Assembly (NCBI GenBank): GCA_023053575.1
Contig: JAKZAP010000010.1
Span: forward strand, 15,585,225 to 15,649,224
Reading direction: 5' to 3'
From: Branchinecta lynchi
Lineage: Eukaryota > Arthropoda > Branchiopoda > Anostraca > Branchinectidae
Length of the DNA stretch: 64,000 nucleotides
Shown here piece by piece: positions 1-11,160 of this stretch; the first letter of the stretch is position 1, and each line of letters begins with the position of its first letter. A program made the position numbers and the translations under genes. The notes under the pieces are model-generated. The model searched no databases. It saw only the letters and a program-made list of their open reading frames with translations, and was not told the DNA's origin.

Positions 1-286
1 GATAAATCAAGCATATATATAATATCTGTATTTGAAAGCGATTAAGCCATATACAGAAAAACAAAACAAACAACAATCTCAAATAACAAACAACCTCACA
101 TTCTTAACTTAATATCCTACCGACTTTCTGCTAAACTAATAACTTTTCCTATCATGTTGCCAAACACACACTATAGGCCTAGCATTTGTAGACTTAAGGA
201 TACCTAAAAGTAGCTCATCCCCCCCATTCTGAAAAAGAGTACCCCTTTTAGAAAGCATATATATTTATCATTAAAAAAGGACTTAC
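1..286. other. Intron or downstream sequence, nothing recognised
   Basis: AT-rich sequence following the exon-5 donor. I see no open frame, repeat or RNA gene in it. Confidence 0.5.
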
Positions 287-501
287 GCTGCTTTAGGGTT
301 GTAGTGAACATGTAACCGCTCATGGTACTTCAAAGCTTTCTCAGTAGATCTCCCCAAAGGGCAGAGCAGGCATCCGAACATTAGCCCCAGATCGTGCTTG
401 ACTTTCATGTGAGAAGCCACATCTTCCACGGTACCATGAATCTGGTCCTCACATTTGAAACACTTGTACCGTCTTTTACCGGAACCCAAGGTGATCAATT
501 C
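287..501 (-). CDS. Zinc-finger gene, exon 5 (two C2H2 fingers)
   Basis: The acceptor TATTTTTCAG precedes GAATTG. The exon encodes about 71 residues with two C2H2 fingers: the first has C-x2-C-x13-H-x4-H (from YKCFKCEDQ to HMKVKH) and the second C-x2-C-x12-H-x3-H (from FGCLLCPLG to HERLH). A strong donor GCAGC|GTAAGT suggests the gene continues past the start of the window. If unspliced, the frame would end at TAA 285-283, so a terminal exon cannot be excluded. The fingers are adjacent and probably bind nucleic acid. Confidence 0.75.
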
Positions 502-824
502 CTGAAAAATATGAGATTTTTTTTGGGCTTCTCACTCCACTTCATAACTGTATCCTATGTCCTCTATTGTAAAAGCGCTAATTATTACGCTTTCCCAGTT
601 TGTTCTCATTACGTAACGTAGCATGCGCCCGAACATTATTTCTGAGGGGCCTTCGTCCGGAGACCTGTCATGCAAATTTTACCGAGATTATCGTCCAACG
701 CAAGAGACAATGAAAGAGGCTAAAAACAGCCGTAGCCGTGTGTAATTTTCACTAAGGTTGTAAAGTGATCAGCTATTTCAGAACATCGGAGCAGAAACTA
801 TGAATTTCAAGATTTCAACCGAAA

Positions 825-1259
825 AATGTTTAACCGAAAACGGATGTAATCGGACAATCTAGCTAGCCAAGACTAATTGACTTACCTAGGCTTGAAGACC
901 CGATGAAAACGCATTACTTCGTTGTTCGGCTATTCACGAATAATACATTTTCAGATAATAGAATTTCCCTGTCGGATTTGTGGTACCTGTATGCGCTTGT
1001 ATCTGTGTTGTATGATTGACGAAAACGATTTAGGAAGAATAAATGTTCACGCCTTCCTGGAGCTGATCACTGACCACTGAAAAGACGCGTTTGTATTGAA
1101 ATTCAAAATTTCGGCGACAGTTGAATTTTGCGTTGTGACGACGGCCACATCCTTCATACTGAAGCAAATAGTGAAAAAAAAAAGTCCCTTGACATAATCG
1201 AAGAATACAGTGTAGTCAGTTAAATGATACAAAATTAAGTTGGCTTTTCAATTAAACTT
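825..1259 (+). mobile_element. MITE, AAGTTTAACYGAAAAGG family, copy 1
   Basis: The left end resembles AAGTTTAACCGAAAA and the right end is TTTCAATTAAACTT followed by TA. The interior shares a 'ggcttgaagacccgatgaaaa' type block with the copies at 20497-20975 and 28136-28401. No coding capacity. The left TA is not conserved in this older copy. Confidence 0.6.
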
Positions 1260-1463
1260 TAAGATATATACAAAACAGTCCGATTTTCGCAACTGGATTC
1301 GAGTTTCCGTGCTTGCTTTGAAACTTTAACGCCTGCGGTAGGTTTTCCCATCTGTATTTACGCATGGAAAACCTTATCGGATTATGGGTGAATGTCACTT
1401 TACTTTTGGGTTAGCATGAAGCTATAAGTTTGATAACGTTCAAGAATACGTATCCTTCTATTA

Positions 1464-1926
1464 AAGTTTAACTGAAAAGGCAACTTATTTTTACATCTGA
1501 TATTTGAACCCACTGAAACATTTTGGTCTATCAAAGGAAGTTTTTTTGTTGTTTTTTTTTTCTTCCGAGGCTCTATAGTAATGCCACTAAGAATTTCTGC
1601 TGCTAGCACGGCAATCCCAAATTTATCCAAACACAGAAATTTTGAATTTGAAAACAAGCCTGTATTTGCATATTAAAGACGATAAGTACCGGCTTATTTT
1701 TTCGGGAGTTGCTTACCTTTGTAGTTAGTAAATATTTCAAGTAGTATACAGGGACAGTCGCACATACGTGCCATACATCCGAAAGATTAAGTTCGTTCGA
1801 TGAAATCCATTATCTGCAAACAGCGGACAATCGGAGTAACGCATTTTATCGGGTTTTCATGCCTATTTACGTGAATACGTGATATATAACAAGACTGTCG
1901 GGTCTAAGCCCTTTTCGTTCAAACTT
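1464..1926 (-). mobile_element. MITE, AAGTTTAACYGAAAAGG family, copy 2 (reverse)
   Basis: The left end AAGTTTAACTGAAAAGGCAA matches the right end of the copy at 20497-20975. The other end, CCCTTTTCGTTCAAACTT, matches that copy's left end, and the 'atcgggttttcat' block is also reversed. It lies 200 bp from copy 1, so the pair forms an imperfect inverted repeat. Confidence 0.6.
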
Positions 1927-2286
1927 TTAATCTCATCATAAATGTGTGGAAGATTTCAAGGTTCAAGGTTCAAGGTTTAATTTACACTTGTGTATAAAAT
2001 CAAAATAAATAGGGTCAAGCAGGAGACACAAGGTCGATTGACAAAAACCCGGTACAATATATAACAAACATATTTTACCTATAACTAATTATATAAATAA
2101 ATGTTAATAATTCCATGACTCACCACCAGACGGGAACCCGCCCCACAAACCCACCGACACTCGGCAAGATCAACCCGAAAAAAAAAATACCCAATGCGCA
2201 AGCGAGGGTTGTTTGTTGTTATATTTTCGTGAAATTCAAGTCTCATCTCTAAACAAATTGACGCTACCCAAACACCTGAATCGTAT

Positions 2287-2680
2287 TCTCGACGTTCCCC
2301 CAGGACTCCTCGGGTAACCGAAGGAAACGGCGAGAATAGAGGGAGCCACTCTACGCCGACTCGGCTTACAGAAAACAGCGAGAGCACGGGCAACGCTTCC
2401 AAAACCGATTTGTTCGAAAACAAATATGCAGTTGACGAAATTAGTCTGGATCAACTTTTACTTTTGTTTTGTTTATTCTGATTGTTTTTAATTTATTTTA
2501 CATATCACCAACACCAGCAAAAATTATTCGCTCCGAATCTGAAAGGGAGTCCTTTTTGATGATGGCGATGATAACCGGAGCATTCCCCGTCCGTGGGGAC
2601 TCGCGAGAACACGGAGAGTGAGTCTCCGGGACAAACAAAAACGCGGGGACTCCTGAAGTGAAGTCCTCGGGGAACGACGA
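2287..2680 (-). mobile_element. MITE, TTCTCGCCGTTCCCC family, copy 1
   Basis: The ends contain TATTCTCGACGTTCCCCC and a matching GTCCTCGGGGAACG at the right. The interior (GAAATTAGTCTGGATC, CACCAACACCAGCAAAAATT) is the reverse complement of the interior at 59400-59545. Near the left end the motif pairs with GGAAACGGCGAGAATA to form a hairpin of about 50 bp. Non-coding. Confidence 0.6.
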
Positions 2681-3003
2681 CAACACGCCTGTACTACATG
2701 TTTACTTTTCATTCATCCGATCTCCAAAACTTCCCTATTCCTCCCTTCTTTATGATCTCATTAGAAACTCTGGCAACCCCTCGCCTAAATATACCCGGTC
2801 AGTGCCTCGGCCAGTACAAAGGCTACAACCGGTTGCATGTTTCCAAACTCGGTACCAAAATAGTTTTGTCCCTTCTTTTGTCAAGTTCTTTTTTTAACAA
2901 TGATTTACAGTTGATTAATAATATTTTCCCTTAGATTTTAAGGTGATCTATATTTTGGTTATTTTAGCTTAGTTGTTATTAAATGTAAATATTACGAATG
3001 TTG

Positions 3004-3760
3004 ACACTTAGATTAATAATAATAATACAAAGCAAGAGAAAAGGCTTTCGCTTCTAAATAACTCTTAAGAAATTTTGAGTAGTCGAACTGATCAGAGTTA
3101 AAAATCTCATCAACAATGCGCTTAAAACTATTGACCGATTCAGCATTAACCACATCTTCGGTAAGGCTGTTCCAAGGATCAACAATTATGTTGCCAAAAC
3201 CCCACTTAAAAACGTCCTTGTGGAATCTCGACTTTGTAAGCTTGTACGCGTGCCCCCGATGATGACGGTTAATGCTGAATCTTACTAAATCAGTCACTTC
3301 AAAATTGTCATAACTTCCATTGATTAATTTGAATGTTTCAATCAGGTCTCCTCTAAAAAATCTGTATGCAATGGAGGGAAAGCACAACTTGGCTAATCTC
3401 ACTTGGTAGGGGAGATCGCGCAGATCTGGTACGAACTTCGTAGCTCTTCGTTGGATTTTTTCATAAGCCTCAATGTCACAATTGTAATATGGCCGCACTG
3501 TGGTGTGGCCATATTCAATGATCGGGCGAACCATCGACTTGAAAAGAAGTGAGAACAAACCATCCTGCTTAAAAGTAAAGTTTCTTCGTATTACACCAAG
3601 GATTCTATTACACTTTTTCATGGTAAGGTTGTAATGTTGCGAGAAACGCAGATCCCCATCGATCAGGATCCCTAAATCCCGTTGGGTCATGCATTCGGGT
3701 ATCGTTTGGCTGTTGAAACTATAGAAAGTTTTAAAGTGAGAGGAGTTATTAAGTGATATT
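3004..3760 (-). pseudogene. CR1/L2-like retrotransposon, 3' fragment of reverse transcriptase ORF
   Basis: The minus frame encodes about 250 residues ending at a stop next to a (TTA)n tail. It has features of the C-terminal 'thumb' region of CR1/L2/jockey polymerases: DLGILID, RPIIEYGHTTVRPYY, EKIQRRATKFVPDL, YRFFRGDLIETFK and DPWNSL. The frame stays open upstream of the first ATG to about 3757, where the copy is 5'-truncated. No endonuclease or catalytic RT motifs remain, so it is a dead-on-arrival copy. It lies in the same sense as the host gene, within intron 4. Confidence 0.8.
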
Positions 3761-4546
3761 AATCACTGTAATTATATTAACAAGTTACGTGACCTGTCAG
3801 AAAAATGGCCAGTTATGGGCCATAGTGTGATTAGATATGTGATTTAGCGCTATATATGTTATTCAGTTTCAAAAATTATAATTTTAGTGTATACATTGTT
3901 GACGTACAATCATTAGTCGGATTACCGCTGTTTCAAGATTTTTAATGAGTAATAAAAAAAACATGAAACGTAGGGCTTTAACATAAGGATGCTTTAACGT
4001 AAGGATGCGCGCTTCTGTGCTAGGTGTTAGCAAACTTCTGAAAGTTTAACTGACCAGTGAGCGCCTTTTTCGATTCACTCTACGACTTTTCGCATCTTAT
4101 TGCCGGAGAAAAAGTAGAACTTGTAAGACGGAACCCACTGACATATTCTTTCTTTTGTTTCTTTTATTTATTTATACTCCTAATCCACCAATCAGATTTC
4201 GCTTCATTCCAACACAACTTTCTTTCTCTGGCCGTAGTCTTTCCGATGTAAAATGTAGGAACAGCTTTCGAGGAATGAAGAAAATAAAAACGACAGAAGA
4301 CATTCATAACCTGCACGGGACAGACTGCTTACAAGGCGATATCAGAAACTTATATCAGCCATTTACTTATGTAGGCTACTCATAACTGTTCAGATTCATG
4401 GGGTGGAAGTCTTTCGATTGCGGTGTACGAAACATTACACAAGACTGACAGGCGTTACTAAAGCGTAAGAGAATCCGAAATTCCTGACAATCGTTTTCCT
4501 AACATCGTACTGATAGGTCATAGTGACGATAAAAAGACTAAATCAC

Positions 4547-4668
4547 CTCCAAGATGTTGTCATCAAAGTTGTTCTTAATCTTTCTTTCCCAGGCTTCGGC
4601 ATCCAGCTCCTCCACCGTGGTCTGTAGAACTTTGGCGACAACATCGAGCGTAAATGCCGATTCGGGGC
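4547..4668 (-). CDS. Zinc-finger gene, exon 4 (short helical exon)
   Basis: This 122-nt exon lies between the acceptor TCCTCGTTTCAG and the donor TTGGAG|GTGATT. It begins with two bases that complete the Gly codon split at the end of exon 3, then encodes about 40 residues such as FTLDVVAKVLQTTVEELDAE and a Lys/Asn/Asp-rich end. The sequence looks amphipathic and helical. It ends in phase 0 and joins exon 5 in frame. It is too short to have been found as an open frame; the evidence is the splice sites plus exact phase agreement on both sides. Confidence 0.65.
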
Positions 4669-5111
4669 CTGAAACGAGGAAAGTATAAGCATACTTCCTT
4701 TTTTACAATTGTTATCCACAGCAATCTTCCATATATTATCATGGTTTCTCGACAATTTTCTTCCTCCCTTATCAATCTCCTTGATTTCGTCTTTGACAGT
4801 TACAAGAAAAAATAAATTGTACCCCGCGAATATTGTCTCGCAAAATTATAAAACTGATTTGTACCTAGCAAAACTACAATAGCGTTATGCTTCATCGAAC
4901 ACTTCTCCAAATTTAAAACTACCTTGGCTTTGCTTTTGCCTATAAAAACGGTCAAATGGAAAAGATATAATAAGAACTTAATATCTGCCAGCAGCAAGTG
5001 TTTCAGTTCAGACAGTGTGTTTCGGAATGTTTTTATCAGGAAAGTATGCAAACCAAATGAGAGAGAAAATAGAAGAATATTAGAAACTGAAGCTTTTGAC
5101 TTTGATCTAAC

Positions 5112-5540
5112 TTTAGTTGCGTTTTCACAAATACCATGGTATCTGATACCCTGCTGATACCACGGTCAGAAGGCATTTTTGCAGTTAGTGTGGTGTCTCG
5201 CCAATTTCCGTGGTACGATATTCAGATACCATGGTCGGGACCGTGGTAACTAATCATGATATTCAAAAAAAAAATCATCTCACTTTCTTCGTCACGAACA
5301 CAAGGGTCTAGATTTTAATTATATTGTTGGGAAAGAATTTGGCACCTGTCATATGTGTGAATATCAGTATTTCTTTTGGGATGACTTGTAAAAGCGTAAA
5401 TTCTGCAATTGTCGTTCTTGCAAAGCACACTATGGTATCAGATAATTCATTAACCTCAGTAACTACAAAATGCAGATCCAGCTACCGTGGTATCAGATGC
5501 ATGGTAACTTGTATCTTACTCAAAAGATCAGTTGTGCTCA
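5112..5540 (-). repeat. GATACCATGGTATC palindrome-rich repeat, copy 1
   Basis: Starts with TAGTTGCGTTTTC and contains many versions of GATACCATGGTATC and GGTAC/GTACC words. The block around 5365-5425 (CTTTTGGGATGACTTGTAAA) is the reverse complement of 56470-56510, so this and 56350-56680 are inverted copies of one element. The left end resembles the GTTGCGTTTTT termini of three other MITEs in the window. No ORF of note. Confidence 0.55.
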
Positions 5541-5799
5541 CGTTTTCCTGTTTAAAATTGGTCTATGTTTCATTATATTCTTCGGTTCACAACATACTGT
5601 GGGTTTCGTACCAAAACCATCTGGCGAAAAAACACTGGATACCGAAACCCTCCAGCCCCAACCAAACACAGTGTTAATAAAATGTACTGCATTTTTTGGA
5701 AAAGTACAGCCTACATAGGGCTAGAGGAGAACTGCCAGCGAGCCGTCGACACGCGTTTACATTTAACTCTCGTGTCTAGGGAAATTCCTGGGGAAAGTG

Positions 5800-5975
5800 C
5801 TCGCGATCTAAATACTCTCGATGACTATCTATACGTGCCGATGAATACTCACCGTGTACGTAGCGGAAGAGCCCGAAGCGTCACCGCAGCTGTCCCCAAC
5901 GAACGCCGTTTATTGGTTGACACAGGATTTGAGTCATGATTTGGGCGACGTTACTCGGTCTTCCAGACGTTCAAT
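5800..5975 (+). repeat. Dispersed repeat with conserved 'NTLDDYL' frame, copy 1
   Basis: Shares a block (CTCGATGACTATCTA, CACAGGATTTGAGTCAT) with 38770-38960 and, on the other strand, with 12294-12500, 12862-12960 and 35038-35230. In the matching frame each longer copy reads NTLDDYL..PM...RV, so it may be a remnant of a coding exon or element ORF. The origin is unknown. Confidence 0.5.
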
Positions 5976-6290
5976 GGCGTGTTTTTATAGAGAGTATAGA
6001 GTATAGAGTATATAGATATAGAGTATTGCAGTTTTTAATAAGATTTTCTACTTTCTGCCGTGTTTGCATCCGGGAGTGGGGGGGGGGGGGGGGGAATACC
6101 CGTCTACTGTAGGCAAAACCGTCAGTTTTTACTGCCCGTTGACAAAAAGCAAGTTAAGGAAAAAGGAACAGGAATTCCAAGAGTAGGTATACGTATAAAA
6201 CTAGCATTCCTTCTGCCCGCTCATCATCAGCCGCACTCGATTTAACCTCCTTGCCTCGATTTATGTTCTTGTAACTTCCTCGTCAAGGTT

Positions 6291-6530
6291 TGAAGCCGCT
6301 TTCCCTAGCCTTTCAAGGTGAATGACTGGGCTAGTCTAGCCAATGAAGGGCCTAGACTTGCTCCTAGATCAAGTCATCATCCATCGCGTCTTGTCTGACA
6401 GGGCACTGACAATTGTCTGCTGACAGTGAAAATAAAACGGCATTACGGCAACACAGCAAATAAATAAAACGTCATTTGGCTGACAAGGCCGAAATAGGAC
6501 CAAGACAAGGCTAAATCGAACGGGGCTTTA
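6291..6530 (+). mobile_element. MITE, AAAGCCGC-ended family, copy 1
   Basis: Ends are GAAGCCGCTTTCCCTAGCC and CTAAATCGAACGGGGCTTTA, imperfect inverted repeats. The interior (TCATCATCCATCGCGTCTTG, CACTGACAATTGTCTGCTGA) matches 17630-17872 in the same orientation. About 240 bp, non-coding, 42 bp downstream of the exon-3 donor of the zinc-finger gene. Confidence 0.6.
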
Positions 6531-6571
6531 ATGAACTGGGAGTCTCATTTTATGTAACACCTAACACCCAC

Positions 6572-8157
6572 CTTTTACTTCTGGTCTCCGTCCGTAGTTC
6601 TTCTTCTCTTTCTTTACCAGATCATCCTCATTGATAGCTTCCGCATCGCTCTCGTTTATTTCAACGTCTTCTTCACTTTCACTTGACGACTCAATTTTCT
6701 CATCTGGTTCGAAGTCGCTACCTGCGCTTAATACTTCCAAATCCGAAACTTCACCTTTCTTCGACTCTTCCGAGTCACTAAAAATACCCTTCAAATCTTC
6801 AACCTTTACAGTCTCTGTCCAGGAGGCATATTGCCTTTTCCGCCTTTCTTCCGCCTGCTTCACTTTTTCTTCCTCAGTTAGAATCTTCTTGACCGGTGCA
6901 GGTTTTGCTGGTTGTTTCTTCTTTCTTGGCTGTTTCCTTGCTGTCGATGGAGTTTTTGCACCAAGCAGGCCAGACACAGTTGGCCTAGTGACATCCTCAA
7001 ACTGACCAAAGGATATGAAAGTATCCTCCTGCACTGTCGGAGGGAAAACTGGTAGAGAACCGGTTTGAACCCTGGCAGAATGGATTTTTGGCTGGCTGGG
7101 TCCATTTCCTTCACAGGTCATCACTTCAGCTAGAGGATCTGAATGGGAAAAGTCTTCTAGTCTCCCCTCTACAGTGATTCGTCTCGGCTGGTGTGCATCT
7201 TTCGATAAAACCATGTGAACAGGCAGAGGGTAGGGCTTGATCTGTGGTAACATCATCAAGGGCTTGTTTTGAGCTCTAGACAAAATTAGTGGCCTATTTG
7301 CTATTTGGTTGGAAAAAATTACTGGCATCCTTGCAGCAGGCTCGATTCTTCTTAAATTGGGCGCCGGCGTTAACTGAGGCAGTGTGCTGCTACCTATGAC
7401 TACAGGTAGATACTGGTTTGTCCCTACTCCTCCATTCGGTCCTCCTTTCACCACGATCTTAGCGTCACTCACTGCATTTGAATTTGTTACTATATTATAC
7501 AGCATGCCAGACCCTCCAGCTGAACTGCCAGTAGCAAAGCCCTGGCTGGTGTATATTTGGCCATCTGAAGTCACATTCGCATTTGGTGTGATAAAAAAAG
7601 ACTCAGACTGCGTTACCTGGGGTGACGAGGACGTCACCATGAATTTCATCCCGTTTGAACTATTGGTAGAACTACTAGATACTCCGAGCTTCTGAAAAAT
7701 CATCTGTTGGTTTTGAGTAGGTGGTACAGCACTATACTGGAGTTCACCTTGAGGATTTAAAGTCACATGAAGAATTTTTGGACTGCCACTGACAGCTGGC
7801 TGTATCGCTTTAGATTGAGTGTGAGGCTTGCGCTTCTGGACCTTTCGAACAACTTTTGCAGCTGCTGTTGTCGCATCCTTTACTATTGCTTGCTGAAGAG
7901 CATCATTAGACACTAATATGTCTGTGTTTCCTTCTTCCATTTCAACTTTTGGAATTAATAAACTAGGCTCAAGTAAGGAGCCTTCTGGAAATTCAACTGG
8001 TTCAGATTTAACAACAGCTGGTCCTGAGGGCTGGGTAACATTCATGCCTTGCACACTCCCTGTCTGCATATCTGAACAATCCTGGCTGCCACTAGGTAGG
8101 GCAGTGGAGTCTGTACTCGCTGGCTCCATCACAGCAGTTTCATCGGCGTTTAACGAC
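6572..8157 (-). CDS. Zinc-finger gene, exon 3 (large low-complexity and charged exon)
   Basis: The exon starts after the acceptor TTGTTTCCAG and ends at the donor AAAAG|GTGGGT; 1586 nt, about 528 codons, all open. The first two thirds are rich in S, T, P, Q, V and N, with short hydrophobic runs such as NRPLILSRAQ and LMMLPQIKPYPLPVHMVL, typical of transcription-regulator linkers. Three ψKxE sites (VKSE, PKVE, VKVE) could be SUMO acceptors. A basic patch (RKQPRKKKQPAKPAPVKK) comes before a Glu/Lys-rich probable coiled coil and then an acidic Ser/Glu/Asp tract. No enzyme domain is seen. The continuous open frame extends a little beyond both splice sites, but only these borders keep frame with exons 2 and 4. 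Confidence 0.8.
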
Positions 8158-8322
8158 CTGGAAACAACCAATTTGAATAGGTCACACATGAAAATACCAC
8201 AATCAAGTAGGCAAATGAATGCAGTTTGAAGGAACCAGGAGTTCTATAAGGACTCCCCTCGAAAAAACCATTGCTTATGAGGCATTACAGCATCAGATGG
8301 AAAAACAAAAACACTACTTAAT

Positions 8323-9512
8323 TTTTGGGATCCCAAAACGTAAGTGGAGGGATACCTATGACATCGCAAAAGTTGTCCGTCCGTCCATCCGTCTGTAAGC
8401 ACGATAACTCTCGAAGGGAATGAGATATTTTGATGAAACTTGGTATGAGGATTGTTTGGGTCAAGGGTAAGGTCGAGTTCGTAGAGGGGCTCTGTAGCCC
8501 TATATTTGGGGGTAGGGGAGAGGGTTCATTTAAGGGACAAAAAAAATATTTTTATACAGCTAATGTGATAGTGGATTATGGGATAAGATGACATGCAGAG
8601 CACGATGGTGACAATCATTTTCTCGCCGGACAAGTAGTTCGTCCGGAATCCGGCAAAAACCGGAAAGTTTGTTAAAAGTAAAAGTTTCATTTGAAGTTGA
8701 TTAAATGTTTGATTTAGGGGTAAGAAGACATGCTGAGCACGATGATGAAAACCATTTTTTTCGCTGGACGAGTAGTTCGTCCGGAATCCGGCAAAAACCG
8801 GAAAGTTGGTTAAAAGTAAAAGTTTCATTTGAAGTTGATTAAATGTTTGATTTAGGGGTAAGAAGACATGCTGAGCATGATGGTGAAAATCATTTTGTCG
8901 CCGGACAAGCAGTTCGTCCGGAATCCGGCCAAAACCGGAAAGTTGTTTAAAAGTTTGATTTATGGGTAAGAAGACATGCTGAACCCGATGGTGAAAACCA
9001 TTTTCTCGCCGGAAAACCAGTTCGCCTGTAATCCGGCCAAAACCGGAAAATATGTTAAAAGTAAAAGCTTTATCTGAAGTTGATTAGATGATATATATAT
9101 GGGTAAGAAGAGACGCTGAGTCTGTATATAATGATCATTTTTTACCCGGACATATAATTAGTCTGGAATCCGGTTGTACCTGCATTTTTTTTTAGTCAAA
9201 ATTTTATTTAAAGTTGATTAGATTTCTTTATAGGGATAAGGAGATACGCCTGCTTCATTTCTGAATTTTTCTTTTTTTGCTGGACTAGTAGTTCGCTCGG
9301 AATTTGGGCGAAACCGCAAATTTGGCAGTAGTAAAGCAGGAAGTTTCGGTCAGTATCGTCAAAATAGATATGGCTTATAGAGGTATAGATAGGTAGATAG
9401 AATATCTGAACTCGGTTTTCTCTGATGATTAGCCTGGCGAAGAGAAGACCGAATTTTCTGGATCAAATCCTAGATTTTTGGGATCCCATCGACACCTTTG
9501 GTCTTGTTGTTT
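8323..9512 (+). mobile_element. GGGATCCC-ended element, copy 1
   Basis: The left end TTTTTGGGATCCCAAAACG is followed by a (GTCC)n tract at about 8378-8395. The right end is TTTTTGGGATCCCATCGACA. The middle (8580-9110) is a tandem array of about five units of 107-138 bp, each with GAAGACATGCTGAGC and TTCGTCCGGAATCCGGC. It is matched in reverse by 37314-38542. No transposase; probably a non-autonomous DNA element. Confidence 0.65.
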
Positions 9513-10229
9513 AAGATAACACACTTTGGTTATTTCATGTCCATGAATAGATTAGTCAGATAACCTGGATCAGCATATTGGCCCTTCTTGGCAACGATCC
9601 TTTAGAAACCATGGCTAAAATCTCAAAGTACACTGAGTTTTGCTATGCCCTTAACGTTCAACTGAAAAGTAAACTAATTTTTGTGTCATTTAACTGAATA
9701 TACTGAATTATTTGGTTCTGCAAGGGGATTTTTATTTATTTTTCACCATCTGCACTATTTATGACGTTCAGAATATCTGCAGCTGTCCCCACAGCGTAAA
9801 TTCTACTATGACGCGGAAAATTTTAATCCAACGCAAACGTGGCTTATCCTATCCACGCCCGTTTCGGTTTGAACTTCAAGAAAATCCTTCCCAGGAAGGG
9901 CTATTATGATGTGCAGCAGGCAGAATTTTGAGGAAACGCTGATCACCAAAGTGCCTTTTGTGAACTCAAGACAACAAAGTAAACCACAGAGCTGTCTTGC
10001 AAAAAGAAGGTGCCATCCAGGGCAAAGTAGTTACAGAGTACATTTATTCTGAATTTACAGCAAACAAAAGTAGGCTAGTTTGCATATCAAGAGACGTGTT
10101 TATTCCTGAAGTAATGCAAGCATTAAAAAGTAATAATGAATGGAAACGAGCTGAAGCTACCGTTAAATTATAAAGAAAAGAGCTAAATAAATGCCACTTA
10201 AATTACTAAACTCAGTAACTGGGGTGAAC

Positions 10230-10745
10230 CAAATAATGAAACCAAATAACCAAATAAAAGAATTGAATAAATAAGGAACAAATCGGGAGCGGTATAATAA
10301 CTGAATTTCTTAACCACCGATGGCCATTGAAACCCCCCTAAAACAAAAGAATGTGGCAAGTCTGGCAATAGGTACAGACTATACAAAATGTCGGTAATAA
10401 ATCAGATTAATCACAGAATTACGAAATGGACTGACAGAATGCGATACAATAGAAATGGTCTTGAGAAAAATCCAGTAACAAATGAGATCAAATAAACATG
10501 TTAAATCACAGATTTTAAGAAGGGATGGACCGAATGCAGTGAAATCGATACAGTCTGTACAAAAGTTGAATGAATTACCAAATCGATAAAGAATGAGAAC
10601 TAAGAAACACATAAATTACCCAATTTGGAAATGTGGAGACTAAAGATTTTATAAAATGGGCTTCACAACTTCCAATTTTTCAATGCCCAAAACATATGGG
10701 GTCCCTGCCCCCTTGAGACGCCCATGGGTATGCCTAACATTTACC
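10230..10745 (+). repeat. 'Caggttaaatcaccgaat' repeat family, copy 1
   Basis: Shares its order of words (GAAATCGATACAGTCTGTAC, AAATCACAGATTT, CCAATTTGGAAATGTGGAG) with 59720-60350, which has more internal units. Apparently a degenerate MITE-like element with a tandem interior. Non-coding. Confidence 0.5.
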
Positions 10746-10799
10746 CAGCATTTGGCATACAGGAGGGGTACCTGACCTCATTTTTACATTACCTTGACT

Positions 10800-11160
10800 T
10801 TTGCCGCAAAAATGTTAAAATGAAATGTATATGCTGTTGTGACAGTCAAGAGGCAGAATATGACTTTGCTAACTCTTAATGTTCAAATTCTGTTCCTTTT
10901 CTTTGTTTTGAAAATGGTTTGAAAAGGGATTTTATGGCTATTGACTTTGCTAACTCTTATCTTTTTCATGGTTCTGTAGTCAACCAAGGTAAGATTGGAA
11001 TGCAGGGATCTTATTTGAAAGAAAAATATGTTTCACTAAAAATACTTGAGCGATATTTATTTACCCAATATGTAAACAAATCAATTAGGTTAAATCTGAT
11101 ATGTTTGTCATATTTGCATTTTTAAGCCAGACAGACTATTCTGAAGGTAAGACTTCTCTG
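10800..11160 (+). repeat. Unnamed interspersed repeat L, copy 1
   Basis: Blocks such as AGCCAGACAGACTATTCTGA and the segment around GGGATTTTATGG recur as reverse complement at 44590-44930. The small frame at 10919-11125 is not supported by that second copy and is not called. Confidence 0.45.

Larger units (their letters stand above)
502..4546 (-). other. Intron 4 of the zinc-finger gene
   Basis: About 4.0 kb between exons 5 and 4. It holds two copies of the AAGTTTAAC-ended MITE in opposite orientation, a short (AAGGTTC)n tract at about 1957-1979, a TTCTCGCCGTTCCCC-family MITE at 2287-2680 and a 5'-truncated CR1/L2-like retrotransposon end at 3004-3760. The parts 502-824, 1927-2286 and 3761-4546 show nothing I can name. 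Confidence 0.55.
4669..6571 (-). other. Intron 3 of the zinc-finger gene
   Basis: About 1.9 kb. It holds a GATACC/GGTATC-palindrome repeat (5112-5540), a unit of the 'NTLDDYL' repeat (5800-5975), an (AGAGTAT)n tract at about 5992-6025, a poly-G run at 6079-6094 and an AAAGCCG-ended MITE directly next to exon 3. 4669-5111 shows nothing specific. Confidence 0.5.

Noticed and set aside
2085..2454. Minus ORFs of 72-112 aa
   Set aside because: They run across a MITE terminus and do not persist in its other copies.
6631..7695. Plus-strand ORFs opposite exon 3 of the zinc-finger gene
   Set aside because: Shadow frames of the long minus-strand coding exon.
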